Translations under genes and position numbers: made by a program
Assembly (NCBI GenBank): GCA_015069185.1
Contig: SVJB01000001.1
Coordinates: 62,001-126,000 of the forward strand
DNA length: 64,000 bases
Direction: 5' to 3'
DNA from: Oscillospiraceae bacterium
GTDB lineage: Bacteria > Bacillota > Clostridia > UBA1212 > UBA1255
Shown: one piece after another, positions 53,533 to 64,000 of the stretch
How the letters are laid out: the number at the start of each line of letters is the position of its first letter
Position numbering within the stretch: position 1 is the stretch's first letter
The notes under the pieces: generated by a model
Database searches by the model: none
Seen by the model: only the letters and a program-made list of their open reading frames with translations
Told to the model about the DNA's origin: nothing

Positions 53533-55857
53533 GTGATTTTACAAAACGAATTAAACCCTCAACAGTATTTGGCTGCAACACATCAGGAGGGACCACTTCT
53601 GATACTGGCCGGAGCAGGCAGTGGCAAGACCCGGGTACTTACATATAGAATTGCATATCTTGTAGGTGAATGCAGTGTGCTACCATACCAGATTCTGGCA
53701 ATTACATTTACAAACAAAGCAGCAAGAGAGATGCATGACAGAACAGAACACTTACTGAATGGTCATATAGATGGCATGTGGCTGTGTACTTTTCACTCAG
53801 CTGCAGGTAGAATTCTCAGATCGAATGCTCAACTTTTGGGCTATAACAGTAATTTTACGATATACGATGAGAATGAGGCATTACAGGTAATAAAAGATTG
53901 CCAGAGAAAGTTGAATATAGACGAGAAACGTCTCCCGGCAAAATCAATAAAGGCAGTAATTTCCAAAGCAAAAGATGAAATGCTGTCGCCTGAAGTGTTT
54001 GCCGGCAGTACCAAAGGAAGCTATGACGCAGAAATGTATGGTAAAGTATATGCGATGTATCAACAGACCTTAAAGGCAAATAATGCCATGGACTTTGACG
54101 ACATGATATTGAACGTCATTGAATTGTTCAAAAACAATCCTGAAGTATTGGAACATTACCAAGATCGTTTCAGATATATTATGGTAGATGAGTATCAGGA
54201 TACAAATAAAGCGCAGTACTATTTCGTTTCAATGCTGGCCAGAAAATATAAGAATATTTGTGTAGTCGGAGATGATGACCAGAGTATTTATAGTTTCCGT
54301 GGTGCGGATATTAGGAATATTCTTGATTTTGAGAAAGAATATAGTAATTGTAAAGTTATCAAACTGGAACAAAATTACAGATCTACCCAAAATATTCTTG
54401 ATGCTGCAAATGGTGTTATTAGACATAACTCATCTCGTAAAGGTAAGCATCTATGGACAGCACAGGAATCCGGAGATAAGGTTATAAAGTACTGTGCTGA
54501 AAATCAGATTACAGAAGCAAACTATATTGCGTCTGAGATACAAAAGAGTGTATCAAGAGGTGAGTATAAGTACAGCGATTTTGCTATTCTATACAGAATG
54601 AACGCTTTGTCAAATACTCCGGAAAGTGCTCTGGTGAGAATGGGAATTCCTTACAGAATCTTTGGCGGCTTCAGGTACTATGAGAGAAAGGAAATCAAAG
54701 ACCTGTTGGCCTACCTGAGAGTATGCAACAACCCTAATGACGATGTAGCAATCAAGAGGATTATAAATGTTCCCAAGAGAGGAATAGGTGCTACTACAGT
54801 TAACAAAGTTGAAGAAATTGCTGATAGAACAGGAATGTCTTTTTTTAACGTACTTGTATGTAGCAGCGAATATCCTGAACTTGGTAAAGTAAGCGAGAAG
54901 TTAATGAGCTTCGCACAGAGCCTTATGGAGATCATGCTTAGTCAAGACACAATGGGAATCAAAGATTTCGTTGAAAATGTACTGTCGATGTCCGGCTTAG
55001 TTAATGAATACAGAGCGGAAGAAACACCTGAGGCAGAGTCAAAGATAGAGAACTTGATGGAATTCTTATCAGTTGCTCAGGAATTTGAACAGGAGCAGAT
55101 AAGTTATGGTATTGCAAAACCAAGCTTTGCAGAGTTTCTTGAGTTTGTTGCCTTGAATTCTGAAACAGACAAAGACATAGCTCCGGAAGACAGAAATACT
55201 GTAACTTTAATGACTGTACACAGTGCCAAAGGTCTTGAGTTTCCGGTTGTGTTTATAATGGGGATGGAGGATTCTATTTTTCCTTCGCTCAGATCGTTTG
55301 AATCCGGAGATGGTATTGACGAAGAGCGTAGATTGTGCTATGTTGCCATAACCCGTGCTATGAAGAAGCTTTATATTACATATACGGCTTCACGAATGCT
55401 GTACGGCCGTACTCAGTCAAATAAACCGTCTTGCTTCCTTGATGAAATACCTGATGAAAATGTAACATACATTGGATTCGACGGCGGCAAAGAGAAGAAA
55501 AGGAGAAGTTATGACTTCGGTGATAATGAGTATTCATATAGCGATTACTCCACCTTTTCACCTAAGAGGACATCATATCAAACAAACTCGTACAGCAGCG
55601 CATCCAAGACGCCTGTGTCTATTGGTCGCAATGCTGATGTAGGAGCTATCAGACAGGCACTGCAGACGCAAGTACAGACTAAGACTGAGGGGCTTACTGA
55701 TGTTGATGTTGGTATGAGAGTAGTACATAAGAAGTTCGGTAAGGGTACAGTATCCAAAGTACTCGGTGACGGACCGAATAAAACTGCAGAGATAATGTTT
55801 GATAACACAGGCATGAAGCGACTTGTTATCGCATATGCAAAGCTAGAAAAAGAATAA
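53533..55857 (+). CDS. pcrA: ATP-dependent DNA helicase PcrA/UvrD
   Basis: 774 residues from GTG 53533. Superfamily 1A helicase: [12 protein letters not shown] (Walker A, near residue 30), [10 protein letters not shown] (Ia), VDEYQDTN (Walker B), QNYRST (IV), [14 protein letters not shown] (V), and [13 protein letters not shown] (VI). The C-terminal 60 residues ([19 protein letters not shown]) form the Tudor-like domain by which PcrA binds RNA polymerase. Functions in replication and repair, including transcription-coupled steps. GTG 53533 gives the family N-terminus ([11 protein letters not shown]), one base after the rlmB stop; ATG 53500 inside rlmB is an alternative that adds 11 residues. 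Confidence 0.95.
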   Translation: MILQNELNPQQYLAATHQEGPLLILAGAGSGKTRVLTYRIAYLVGECSVLPYQILAITFTNKAAREMHDRTEHLLNGHIDGMWLCTFHSAAGRILRSNAQLLGYNSNFTIYDENEALQVIKDCQRKLNIDEKRLPAKSIKAVISKAKDEMLSPEVFAGSTKGSYDAEMYGKVYAMYQQTLKANNAMDFDDMILNVIELFKNNPEVLEHYQDRFRYIMVDEYQDTNKAQYYFVSMLARKYKNICVVGDDDQSIYSFRGADIRNILDFEKEYSNCKVIKLEQNYRSTQNILDAANGVIRHNSSRKGKHLWTAQESGDKVIKYCAENQITEANYIASEIQKSVSRGEYKYSDFAILYRMNALSNTPESALVRMGIPYRIFGGFRYYERKEIKDLLAYLRVCNNPNDDVAIKRIINVPKRGIGATTVNKVEEIADRTGMSFFNVLVCSSEYPELGKVSEKLMSFAQSLMEIMLSQDTMGIKDFVENVLSMSGLVNEYRAEETPEAESKIENLMEFLSVAQEFEQEQISYGIAKPSFAEFLEFVALNSETDKDIAPEDRNTVTLMTVHSAKGLEFPVVFIMGMEDSIFPSLRSFESGDGIDEERRLCYVAITRAMKKLYITYTASRMLYGRTQSNKPSCFLDEIPDENVTYIGFDGGKEKKRRSYDFGDNEYSYSDYSTFSPKRTSYQTNSYSSASKTPVSIGRNADVGAIRQALQTQVQTKTEGLTDVDVGMRVVHKKFGKGTVSKVLGDGPNKTAEIMFDNTGMKRLVIAYAKLEKE

Positions 55858-55877
55858 ATCAGAAAGGGTTTTATTTC

Positions 55878-57506
55878 ATGGAAAATGATAAAAAATATAA
55901 ACTTCATACACCGGATGGAGTACACGATTTTCTTTTAGATGAATGTTTTCTTAAGAAAAACATTGAATGGAATTTAAGAACACGCTTCAGAAACGCGATG
56001 TATCAGGAAATAGAGACACCGTCTATTGAATATCTTGATGTTTTTACATCAGGAGATAGCGCATTGCCTCAGGAAATGATGTATAAATTTTCAGATGATC
56101 ACGGTCGTATGCTTTGCCTCAGACCTGATCTTACTGTACCGACTGCAAGATTCTATGCAACGAAATTAAGAGATGCAAAGCTACCTGTCAAGCTTTTCTA
56201 TATTGGAAACGTTTTTCGCAGTAACGAAGCAGGCGGTGGTAGGACCAAAGAGTTCACACAGGCCGGTATTGAGTATATAGGTACTACCGAGCCTAGCGCA
56301 GATGCAGAGGTTATTTCCCAGGCAATAATGTCTGTAAAGGAATCAGGTATTGATGAATTTCAAATTGATTTAGGCCATGTGGATTTCTTCCGAGGCGTTA
56401 TTGAAGAGGCAGGAATTGATGAAAATTCTGCAGAACAAATTAGACTCCTTGTAGACGAGAAGAACTTTGCCGAGCTAGAGCTTTTGATTGCTGAGAAAGA
56501 TATTCCTGACAATCTTAAAGAATTATTGACAAAGATTCCTACTTTGTTTGGTGAAGATGATATTCTTGACAGTGCCGGACGCCTTTGTAATAACAAGCGA
56601 TCTCTTGACGCTCTTGCTAATATTCGTGAAGTAATGGACATATTAGAACAACGTGGCCTTAAAGAATACATAACGATTGATCTTGGCCTCACAAGCAGCC
56701 TTAAGTATTATACGGGTACGATATTCAAAGGCTTTATCAAAGGCCTTGGATTTCCGATATTAAGCGGTGGCAGATATGATAGATTACTGTGTACATTTGG
56801 TACTCAGGAGCCAGCTGTTGGTTTCTGTCTTGGTGTGAATATGCTAATGCAAGCAGTTCTCAGAAAAGAAAATTCCGGTGAAAAGGTGCATGACGAATAT
56901 CTTAACGTGGCTCTGTCCAAAGGCAGACTGGCAGAATGTGCTATTGTGTTGTTTGAAAAAGCCGGCATTCATGCGGAGGAATTAAAGACAGACACAAGAA
57001 AATTAATTATTACTGATGAGGAAAATAAGATTCGGTTCTTCTTGGTAAAGCCATCTGATGTACCTACATATGTTGAATATGGCGCAGCAGATATAGGTAT
57101 CGTAGGTAGAGATACAATTCTTGAAGAAAACCGTAATCTGTACCAGATCAGGACTCTTGATTTCGGAAAATGCAGAATGTGTGTATGCGGCAGACCCGAG
57201 CTTGCAGGAAAGCTAGATTCTATGCCAAATAAACGAGTTGCAACAAAGTATCCTTCAATTACAAAGGATTATTATGAGAAAGTAAAGAAAGAATCAGTTG
57301 AGATTATCAAACTCAATGGTTCTGTTGAGTTGGCACCACTTGTCGGACTTAGCGATGTTATTGTTGATATTGTTGAGAGTGGCAGGACTCTTCGTGAGAA
57401 CGGTCTTGATGTTCTTGAGACTGTTGCAGATCTAAGTGCCAGAATAATTGTTAACAAGGTCAGTATGAAAACACAGCGCGAAAGGATTAAAAGCATTTTA
57501 TTATGA
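55878..57506 (+). CDS. hisZG: HisZ-HisG fusion: ATP phosphoribosyltransferase, regulatory plus catalytic
   Basis: 542 residues, one uninterrupted frame. Residues 1-325 are HisZ, a class II synthetase-like regulatory subunit without tRNA ligation: [60 protein letters not shown], and [10 protein letters not shown]. Residues about 340-542 are a complete short-form His[45 protein letters not shown], and [30 protein letters not shown] (PRPP site). In other bacteria with short HisG, HisZ and HisG are separate and assemble as a hetero-octamer; here the stoichiometry is fixed at 1:1. It catalyses the first step of histidine synthesis. First gene of the his operon, 20 bases after pcrA; no leader or T-box. 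Confidence 0.95.
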   Translation: MENDKKYKLHTPDGVHDFLLDECFLKKNIEWNLRTRFRNAMYQEIETPSIEYLDVFTSGDSALPQEMMYKFSDDHGRMLCLRPDLTVPTARFYATKLRDAKLPVKLFYIGNVFRSNEAGGGRTKEFTQAGIEYIGTTEPSADAEVISQAIMSVKESGIDEFQIDLGHVDFFRGVIEEAGIDENSAEQIRLLVDEKNFAELELLIAEKDIPDNLKELLTKIPTLFGEDDILDSAGRLCNNKRSLDALANIREVMDILEQRGLKEYITIDLGLTSSLKYYTGTIFKGFIKGLGFPILSGGRYDRLLCTFGTQEPAVGFCLGVNMLMQAVLRKENSGEKVHDEYLNVALSKGRLAECAIVLFEKAGIHAEELKTDTRKLIITDEENKIRFFLVKPSDVPTYVEYGAADIGIVGRDTILEENRNLYQIRTLDFGKCRMCVCGRPELAGKLDSMPNKRVATKYPSITKDYYEKVKKESVEIIKLNGSVELAPLVGLSDVIVDIVESGRTLRENGLDVLETVADLSARIIVNKVSMKTQRERIKSILL

Positions 57507-58792
57507 AAATATTTAATTTAGCAGCAGAAAGTGATTATTCCGGTATTATTGAGCGATTAGAGAGCCGTAATAATACAACAAACACACAAATAACACAGAC
57601 TGTATCTGAGATTATAGATAATGTAATCGCAAAGGGCGATAAAGCGCTCTTTGAATATACAAGAAAATTTGATCATGTTGAGAATAACAGATTCAGACTC
57701 AAGGTTTCTCCTGGAGAGATCAAAGATGCTTTCTCTCGGGTTTCTGAAAAGTATATTGAGACAGTTAAGGCAGCTCAGGCAAATATTAAGGCTTTTCACA
57801 AGAAAGAAAAGGAACGCTCATGGTACAGAACTACTGAGTCAGGCTCAAAGTTTGGTATCAGGGTAACGCCTATTGAACGTGTAGGTGTGTATGTGCCAGC
57901 AGGCAGGAAGCCCTTGCCATCGTCTGTTCTGATGAATGTTATCCCAGCAAAGGTTGCAGGAGTAAAGGAAATTATTATGTGTACTCCGCCTGATAGGAAT
58001 GGCAAAGTGAGTGATTATATCCTTGTAGCAGCCAAACTCGCCGGTGTTAGCAAGATATACAAGGTAGGTGGTGCTCAGGCTATTGCAGCTATGGCTTATG
58101 GTACAAAAACTATAGGTAAGGTTGACAAAATTACAGGTCCCGGTAACGCGTATGTAGCTAAGGCAAAGTCTATGGTATTTGGTAAATGCGGTATTGATAT
58201 GATTGCAGGCCCCAGTGAGATTCTTATAATTGCAGATAGCAGTGCTGACGCTGATTTTGTTGCTGCTGATATGTTATCACAGGCAGAGCATGATCCTAAT
58301 GCTGCCAGTGTGCTTATTACAGACGATGTTACTTTAGTCAGGAAAGTCGAGAGTTCTCTTGCCAGACAGTTAGACGCACTAAGAGAGCCTGATGCCGCAC
58401 GAGCATCTATTGAAAATAATGGTATGATGATAATTACACGTGATCTAATGCAGGCTGCTGAAATTGCTAATTTTATTGCACCTGAGCATTTAGAACTTAG
58501 TATCAATGATCCTGACAGTTTGATTCCGTATATTAAGAATGCAGGCGCTATTTTCTGTGGCAAGTGGTCACCGGAGCCTATGGGTGATTATTATTGTGGC
58601 TCAAACCATGTATTGCCGACTTTGAGTACTGCGCGTTTCTCATCGCCTCTGGGAGTATGGGATTTTGTTAAAAGAACCAGCATTATATCTTATAGCAAAG
58701 AGGATTTTCTTAAGGATGCAGATGCGGTAATAGAATTTGCTTCTTGCGAAGGTCTTGAGGCACATGCCAAATCAGTTGAGGTGAGATTATGA
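57503..58792 (+). CDS. hisD: histidinol dehydrogenase
   Basis: 429 residues, normal length. Zn-dependent NAD enzyme that performs the last two oxidation steps to histidine. Signatures: [68 protein letters not shown], and PEHLEL. The start overlaps the hisZG stop (ATGA), and its end overlaps hisC in the same way, so the operon is translationally coupled. Confidence 0.97.
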   Translation: MKIFNLAAESDYSGIIERLESRNNTTNTQITQTVSEIIDNVIAKGDKALFEYTRKFDHVENNRFRLKVSPGEIKDAFSRVSEKYIETVKAAQANIKAFHKKEKERSWYRTTESGSKFGIRVTPIERVGVYVPAGRKPLPSSVLMNVIPAKVAGVKEIIMCTPPDRNGKVSDYILVAAKLAGVSKIYKVGGAQAIAAMAYGTKTIGKVDKITGPGNAYVAKAKSMVFGKCGIDMIAGPSEILIIADSSADADFVAADMLSQAEHDPNAASVLITDDVTLVRKVESSLARQLDALREPDAARASIENNGMMIITRDLMQAAEIANFIAPEHLELSINDPDSLIPYIKNAGAIFCGKWSPEPMGDYYCGSNHVLPTLSTARFSSPLGVWDFVKRTSIISYSKEDFLKDADAVIEFASCEGLEAHAKSVEVRL

Positions 58793-59874
58793 ATAGATTA
58801 TGGTCATCTGTGACTAATTCTCTCACTCCATATGTACCGGGGGAGCAACCAAAGAATATTGATAATCTTGTGAAAATTAACACAAACGAGAATCCATATC
58901 CACCGGCACCGGGTGTATTAGAAGCTATAAAGAAAGCCTGTAATAAAGATTTACGTTTATATCCTGAGTGCAATGCCCAGATAATGGTAGACTCACTTGT
59001 TGAGTTTTATAAATTAAAACATCCTGATGCAAAGCTAGAGTCTGAAAACTTCTTCATTGGAAATGGTTCTGATGAGGTATTAGCTTTTGCTTTAAGAGCT
59101 TTTTATTGCAATCAGAAGCCGCTGAATATGAATGATATAACATATAGCTTCTATACTGTATATTGTGATTTATTTGGTATACCGTATACAATACACCCTC
59201 TCAATAGAGATTTTACTGTAAATGTGGAGAGCTTTGTCAAGGCTAAGGGTGGCGTTATTATCACAAATCCTAATGCGCCTACTGGTATATATCTTGATGT
59301 TAGTCAAATTAAATATATTTTAGACAATCACAAAGATGATGTAATTATTATTGATGAAGCATATATTGACTTTGGCGGTACATCATGCGCTGAGCTTATA
59401 GCAGAATATGATAACCTGTTAATTGTCACAACATTATCTAAATCGCGTTCGTTAGCAGGACTTAGAATAGGATATGCATATGGTCATAAAGATCTGATTA
59501 CAGGCTTGAATGTTATTAAAAATTCATTTAATTCATATACTATGGATAGAATTGCCCAGGTTGCAGGGGCTGCGGCTATTGATAATTGGAAATATTACGA
59601 TATAATAACCGATAAGATAATAAGGACCAGGCAGTGGGTAACAGCCGAGCTTGACAAAAGAGGATTCAAGACACTTAAATCTTCATCAAATTTTGTTTTC
59701 ACTACTCATCCTGATTATCATGCAATAGATCTGGCTCGGGGGCTTAGAAATCAAGGTGTTGTTGTCAGATATTTTAATAAGCCGAGAATAAACGAATATC
59801 TTAGAATTACCATCGGAAGTGATGATGAGATGCAAAGATTCTTTGATGCTTTGAATAAGGAGTTTGGAATATGA
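58789..59874 (+). CDS. hisC: histidinol-phosphate aminotransferase
   Basis: 361 residues. Fold-type I PLP enzyme: INTNENPYPPAPGV (N-terminal arm), GNGSDEVLAFALRAF (cofactor phosphate binding), NPNAPTGI, IIDEAYIDFGG, and the Schiff-base Lys in TLSKSRSLAGLRIGYA. Transfers the amino group to imidazole-acetol phosphate. Four-base overlaps with both hisD and hisB. Confidence 0.96.
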   Translation: MNRLWSSVTNSLTPYVPGEQPKNIDNLVKINTNENPYPPAPGVLEAIKKACNKDLRLYPECNAQIMVDSLVEFYKLKHPDAKLESENFFIGNGSDEVLAFALRAFYCNQKPLNMNDITYSFYTVYCDLFGIPYTIHPLNRDFTVNVESFVKAKGGVIITNPNAPTGIYLDVSQIKYILDNHKDDVIIIDEAYIDFGGTSCAELIAEYDNLLIVTTLSKSRSLAGLRIGYAYGHKDLITGLNVIKNSFNSYTMDRIAQVAGAAAIDNWKYYDIITDKIIRTRQWVTAELDKRGFKTLKSSSNFVFTTHPDYHAIDLARGLRNQGVVVRYFNKPRINEYLRITIGSDDEMQRFFDALNKEFGI

Positions 59875-60470
59875 GAATTAGTGAGATTACAAGAAACACA
59901 AATGAAACAAAGATTACAGGCAAACTTGATCTGGATGGATATATGACAGACAAAAAGCTTCCCGGTAATATTGATACAGGTGTTGGCTTTCTGAATCATA
60001 TGCTTGTTTTATTTGAAAAACACGGCGGACTCAATCTTGACATAAAATGTCATGGAGACTTAGATGTGGATTGCCATCATACAGTAGAGGATATTGGTAT
60101 TGTAATTGGTAAAATGATCAATGAAGCACTAGGTGATAAAAGTGGCATCAAGCGATATGCAAATGCTACAATTCCTATGGACGAGGTGCTAGTAACTGTC
60201 ACAATAGATCTGAGTGGCAGACCGTATCTTGTTTTCAACGCAGATATTCCATGTGAACAGATCGGAGAATATGATACAGAAATTACCGAGGATTTCTTTA
60301 GAGCAGTAGCTTTTCAGTGTGGCATGACACTTCATATCAATGTTCACTACGGGAAGAATGCTCACCATATAATAGAATGTATTTTTAAAGCTTTTGCAAG
60401 ATGTCTTAAGGAAGCAGCAAGTATTGACCCAACAATAAAGGGTGTTATGTCAACTAAAGGTTGCCTGTGA
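59871..60470 (+). CDS. hisB: imidazoleglycerol-phosphate dehydratase
   Basis: 199 residues, the monofunctional dehydratase without the histidinol-phosphatase domain of E. coli HisB. Mn-binding histidine motifs are seen twice, as expected for its duplicated fold: GFLNHMLVLFEKHGG with DCHHTVEDIGI, and GMTLHINVHYGKNAHHIIECIFKAFARCL. RNTNETKI at the N-terminus is typical. Start overlaps hisC by 4 bases; hisIE follows after 14 bases. Confidence 0.97.
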   Translation: MRISEITRNTNETKITGKLDLDGYMTDKKLPGNIDTGVGFLNHMLVLFEKHGGLNLDIKCHGDLDVDCHHTVEDIGIVIGKMINEALGDKSGIKRYANATIPMDEVLVTVTIDLSGRPYLVFNADIPCEQIGEYDTEITEDFFRAVAFQCGMTLHINVHYGKNAHHIIECIFKAFARCLKEAASIDPTIKGVMSTKGCL

Positions 60471-60484
60471 AAAGGTGGTAGATT

Positions 60485-61195
60485 ATGAATTTTACTGATG
60501 AAATTAAATTTGATGATAAAGGATTAGTTCCATGTATTGTACAGGATAAGGACACATTACAAGTTCTTATGATGGCATATATGAATAAAGAGTCATTAAA
60601 CATGACATTAGAGTGTGGTTACTGTGTTTTCTACAGCAGAAGCAGACAGCAGCTATGGAAAAAAGGCGAGACAAGTGGTAATCTTATGAAAGTTATTTCA
60701 ATAAAATATGACTGTGATGCAGATACATTGCTGGCACTTGTGGAGCCTCAAGGGCCGGCGTGCCATACAGGCGAGACAACATGCTTTTACAGAACCGGCG
60801 CTGAATTTTCACAGGCAGAGAAAAATGAAGCTACTGTTAATGTAATAGATGCTGACCACAAAGAAGTTATTTTGAAGCATGATTACGATGTGCTTGTTGA
60901 TAGAAAAATTAATCCTAAGCCCGATTCATATACAAATTATCTGTATGAAAAAGGCGTTGATAAGATTTGCAAGAAGGTTGGCGAAGAATCTGCAGAGATT
61001 ATTATTGCAGCCAAAAACAATAACGGTCACGAGCTTGCTTGTGAGATTTCTGACTTCCTATATCATCTCATGGTTTTGATGGTTAATCAAGGCGTTGAGT
61101 GGGATGATGTTTTCGACGAACTGATAAGTAGACAAGGTATGAAATCTCAAAAATTGAGTAAATTTAGGGAAAGAGAAGCAAAAGAGAGAAAATGA
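60485..61195 (+). CDS. hisIE: bifunctional phosphoribosyl-AMP cyclohydrolase / phosphoribosyl-ATP pyrophosphatase
   Basis: 236 residues. Residues 1-115 are His[39 protein letters not shown], and metal-binding [27 protein letters not shown]. Residues about 130-236 are HisE, a MazG-like pyrophosphohydrolase: [30 protein letters not shown] and [13 protein letters not shown]. It catalyses steps 2 and 3 of the pathway. AAAGGTGG precedes ATG 60485. Last his gene in the run; hisH, hisA and hisF do not follow and must be elsewhere if the pathway is complete. Confidence 0.96.
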   Translation: MNFTDEIKFDDKGLVPCIVQDKDTLQVLMMAYMNKESLNMTLECGYCVFYSRSRQQLWKKGETSGNLMKVISIKYDCDADTLLALVEPQGPACHTGETTCFYRTGAEFSQAEKNEATVNVIDADHKEVILKHDYDVLVDRKINPKPDSYTNYLYEKGVDKICKKVGEESAEIIIAAKNNNGHELACEISDFLYHLMVLMVNQGVEWDDVFDELISRQGMKSQKLSKFREREAKERK

Positions 61196-61239
61196 AAGCT
61201 TTTCTTTGAAAATTTGCCGAATTTGGTTGGTAAAGGTTA

Positions 61240-61267
61240 TTGTTAAATAAAACAAAAGTGTTAAGAT
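61240..61267 (+). promoter_or_regulatory. candidate promoter of groESL
   Basis: TTGTTA at 61240-61245 and TAAGAT at 61262-61267, spacer 16. The expected transcript start falls just before or inside the CIRCE element, as usual for HrcA-controlled genes. Confidence 0.5.
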
Positions 61268-61275
61268 ATGCACTG

Positions 61276-61302
61276 TTAGCACTCGGTGAGAATGAGTGCT
61301 AA
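61276..61302 (+). promoter_or_regulatory. CIRCE operator (HrcA binding site)
   Basis: Exact consensus inverted repeat TTAGCACTC (61276-61284), 9-base spacer, GAGTGCTAA (61294-61302). HrcA represses groESL here and releases it on heat or folding stress. hrcA itself is not in the window. Confidence 0.97.
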
Positions 61303-61320
61303 CAAGTAGATAGCTAATAG

Positions 61321-61635
<315 letters not shown>

Positions 61636-61662
61636 GTAAATTTATAAATAAGGAGATTTTAG

Positions 61663-63285
<1,623 letters not shown>

Positions 63286-63303
63286 TAATAATTGATTATA
63301 AAA

Positions 63304-63338
63304 TAAAAAAATCGGACTTAATAAGTCCGATTTTTTTT
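63304..63338 (+). terminator. intrinsic terminator after groEL
   Basis: ATCGGACTT and AAGTCCGAT form a perfect 9-bp stem with loop AAT, extended by A-run/T-run pairing, ending in eight T. Confidence 0.95.
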
Positions 63339-63386
63339 ATTTTGTGAAATAATACTTTTAAAATAAAATATGGAAGGTGAAGGCTT

Positions 63387-64000
63387 GTGAAAAAAAATAC
63401 AATTAGCGACAAAGATATTATGTTGTACAAAGAATATCTGATTGAAAATGAACGAAGTAAGGCAACCATTGAGAAGTATATTAGAGATGTTATTTTTTTT
63501 AGAAAATATCTATCAAACAAACCGTTTGATAAAAAAATCATTTTGGAATATAAATCTTTCTTAAAAAAACAATATGCATTATCTAGCGCAAACTCAATGC
63601 TTGCTGCAATGAATTCATTTTTTAAATTTAAAGGTATGTTAGAATTTTGTGTAAAATTATTTGTTTTACAAAACAGGATTTATTGTTCTGATAATATGGA
63701 ATTATCAAAAGATGAATATATTTCTTTGATTAAAACGGCAGAAAAAAACAACAATATCAGATTGTCATTGATAATTCAAACAATATGTGTCACCGGAATT
63801 AGAATAAGTGAATTAAAATTTATCACAATAGAGTCAATCTATAAAGGTGAAGCAGAAGTATCGTGCAAAGGAAAGACACGAATAGTGTTTTTAATAAATG
63901 AACTGAGAAAAAGATTATTAAATTATGCAAGAGATAATAATATTATATCCGGACCTATATTTATTACTAAGAAGGGTAATTTTATTGATCGAAGTAATGT
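63387..64000 (+). CDS. tyrosine recombinase (integrase), cut by the window end
   Basis: At least 204 codons are visible, from GTG 63387 (GGAAGGTG upstream), and the frame is open at the edge. The N-terminal core-binding SAM-like domain (about 8-85; YKEYLIENERSKATIEKYIRDV, SANSMLAAMNSFFKF) is followed by the start of the catalytic domain with the first active-site Arg in CVTGIRISELKF (about 138-149) and the usual KGKTRIVFL beta-hairpin. The remaining Arg-His-Tyr residues lie beyond the window. The gene is very A+T-rich with Lys/Asn/Ile codons compared with groEL next to it, consistent with a mobile or recently acquired gene. Its partner site is not visible. Confidence 0.85.
   Translation, partial: MKKNTISDKDIMLYKEYLIENERSKATIEKYIRDVIFFRKYLSNKPFDKKIILEYKSFLKKQYALSSANSMLAAMNSFFKFKGMLEFCVKLFVLQNRIYCSDNMELSKDEYISLIKTAEKNNNIRLSLIIQTICVTGIRISELKFITIESIYKGEAEVSCKGKTRIVFLINELRKRLLNYARDNNIISGPIFITKKGNFIDRSN

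Noticed and set aside
55858-55878. T-box or attenuator before the his operon, and before leuS/argS/proS
   Set aside because: The gaps are 13-24 bases, too short for any leader structure.
63296-63541. - strand 81-codon ORF opposite the recombinase
   Set aside because: It runs through the groEL terminator and mirrors the recombinase frame; A+T-rich low-complexity product.

Overview
The window (about 37% G+C by eye, strong AGGAGG ribosome-binding sites, gene order rimP-nusA-rnpM-infB-rbfA-nrnA-truB, CIRCE-controlled groESL, lipoboxes and Gram-positive wall-anchor tails) points to a Bacillota genome, most likely an anaerobic gut- or rumen-type Clostridia. No rRNA, tRNA, CRISPR array or insertion sequence was recognised. 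Almost every gene is on the + strand. No gene-free stretch exceeds 300 bases.

Left flank (1-4210): a PC4/YdbC-like DNA-binding protein and a Cu/Zn-SOD-fold protein that has lost most metal ligands lie behind one good sigma-A promoter. Facing them on the - strand are two lipoproteins, a CE2-type SGNH esterase and a CotH-family protein.

4337-17971: a long translation and RNA-maturation operon behind a near-consensus promoter and a perfect 13-bp hairpin: rimP, nusA, rnpM (ylxR), infB, rbfA, nrnA, truB, a GT2-GtrA fusion, a P-loop ATPase, hflX with a JAMM-like N-terminal domain, a YigZ/IMPACT protein, cca and a membrane-anchored Pro/Thr-rich protein. ylxQ, usual between rnpM and infB, is absent.

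17972-37262: a fructan (inulin/levan-type) utilisation locus inserted between housekeeping genes. An AraC-type regulator faces GH32 - FGGY sugar kinase - unclassified propeller glycosidase. Then follow a wall-anchored two-module binding protein, an operon of three GH32 enzymes (cytoplasmic, membrane-anchored, and fused to an SGNH esterase) plus a GH43-like lipoprotein, a second two-module surface protein, and a multidomain membrane-anchored GH32. Five promoters in this locus share one bipartite element (AAGTCGTTTTTTCTC, then TTTTTCACTTGTTA overlapping the -35), with the same 27-base distance between core triplets in four cases and 28 in the fifth. It is the probable operator of the AraC protein. 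The inferred scheme is: capture polymer at the surface, trim it outside, finish hydrolysis inside with two leaderless GH32 enzymes, and phosphorylate the sugar. No transporter is encoded here.

37287-40978: an EF-G-like GTPase (G4 motif NKMN instead of NKxD) and another surface protein with the same unusual CGS C-terminal tail as the fructan-locus surface protein. 40982-61195: a CNNM/CorC-type membrane protein translationally coupled to a 14-codon acidic leader ORF, then citrate synthase, leuS, argS, proS, a membrane GH5-like protein lacking the expected nucleophile, mrnC, rlmB, pcrA, and a his operon that starts with a HisZ-HisG fusion (hisZG-D-C-B-IE; hisH, hisA and hisF are not here). 61240-63338: CIRCE-groES-groEL and a terminator. 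The window ends inside a tyrosine recombinase gene.
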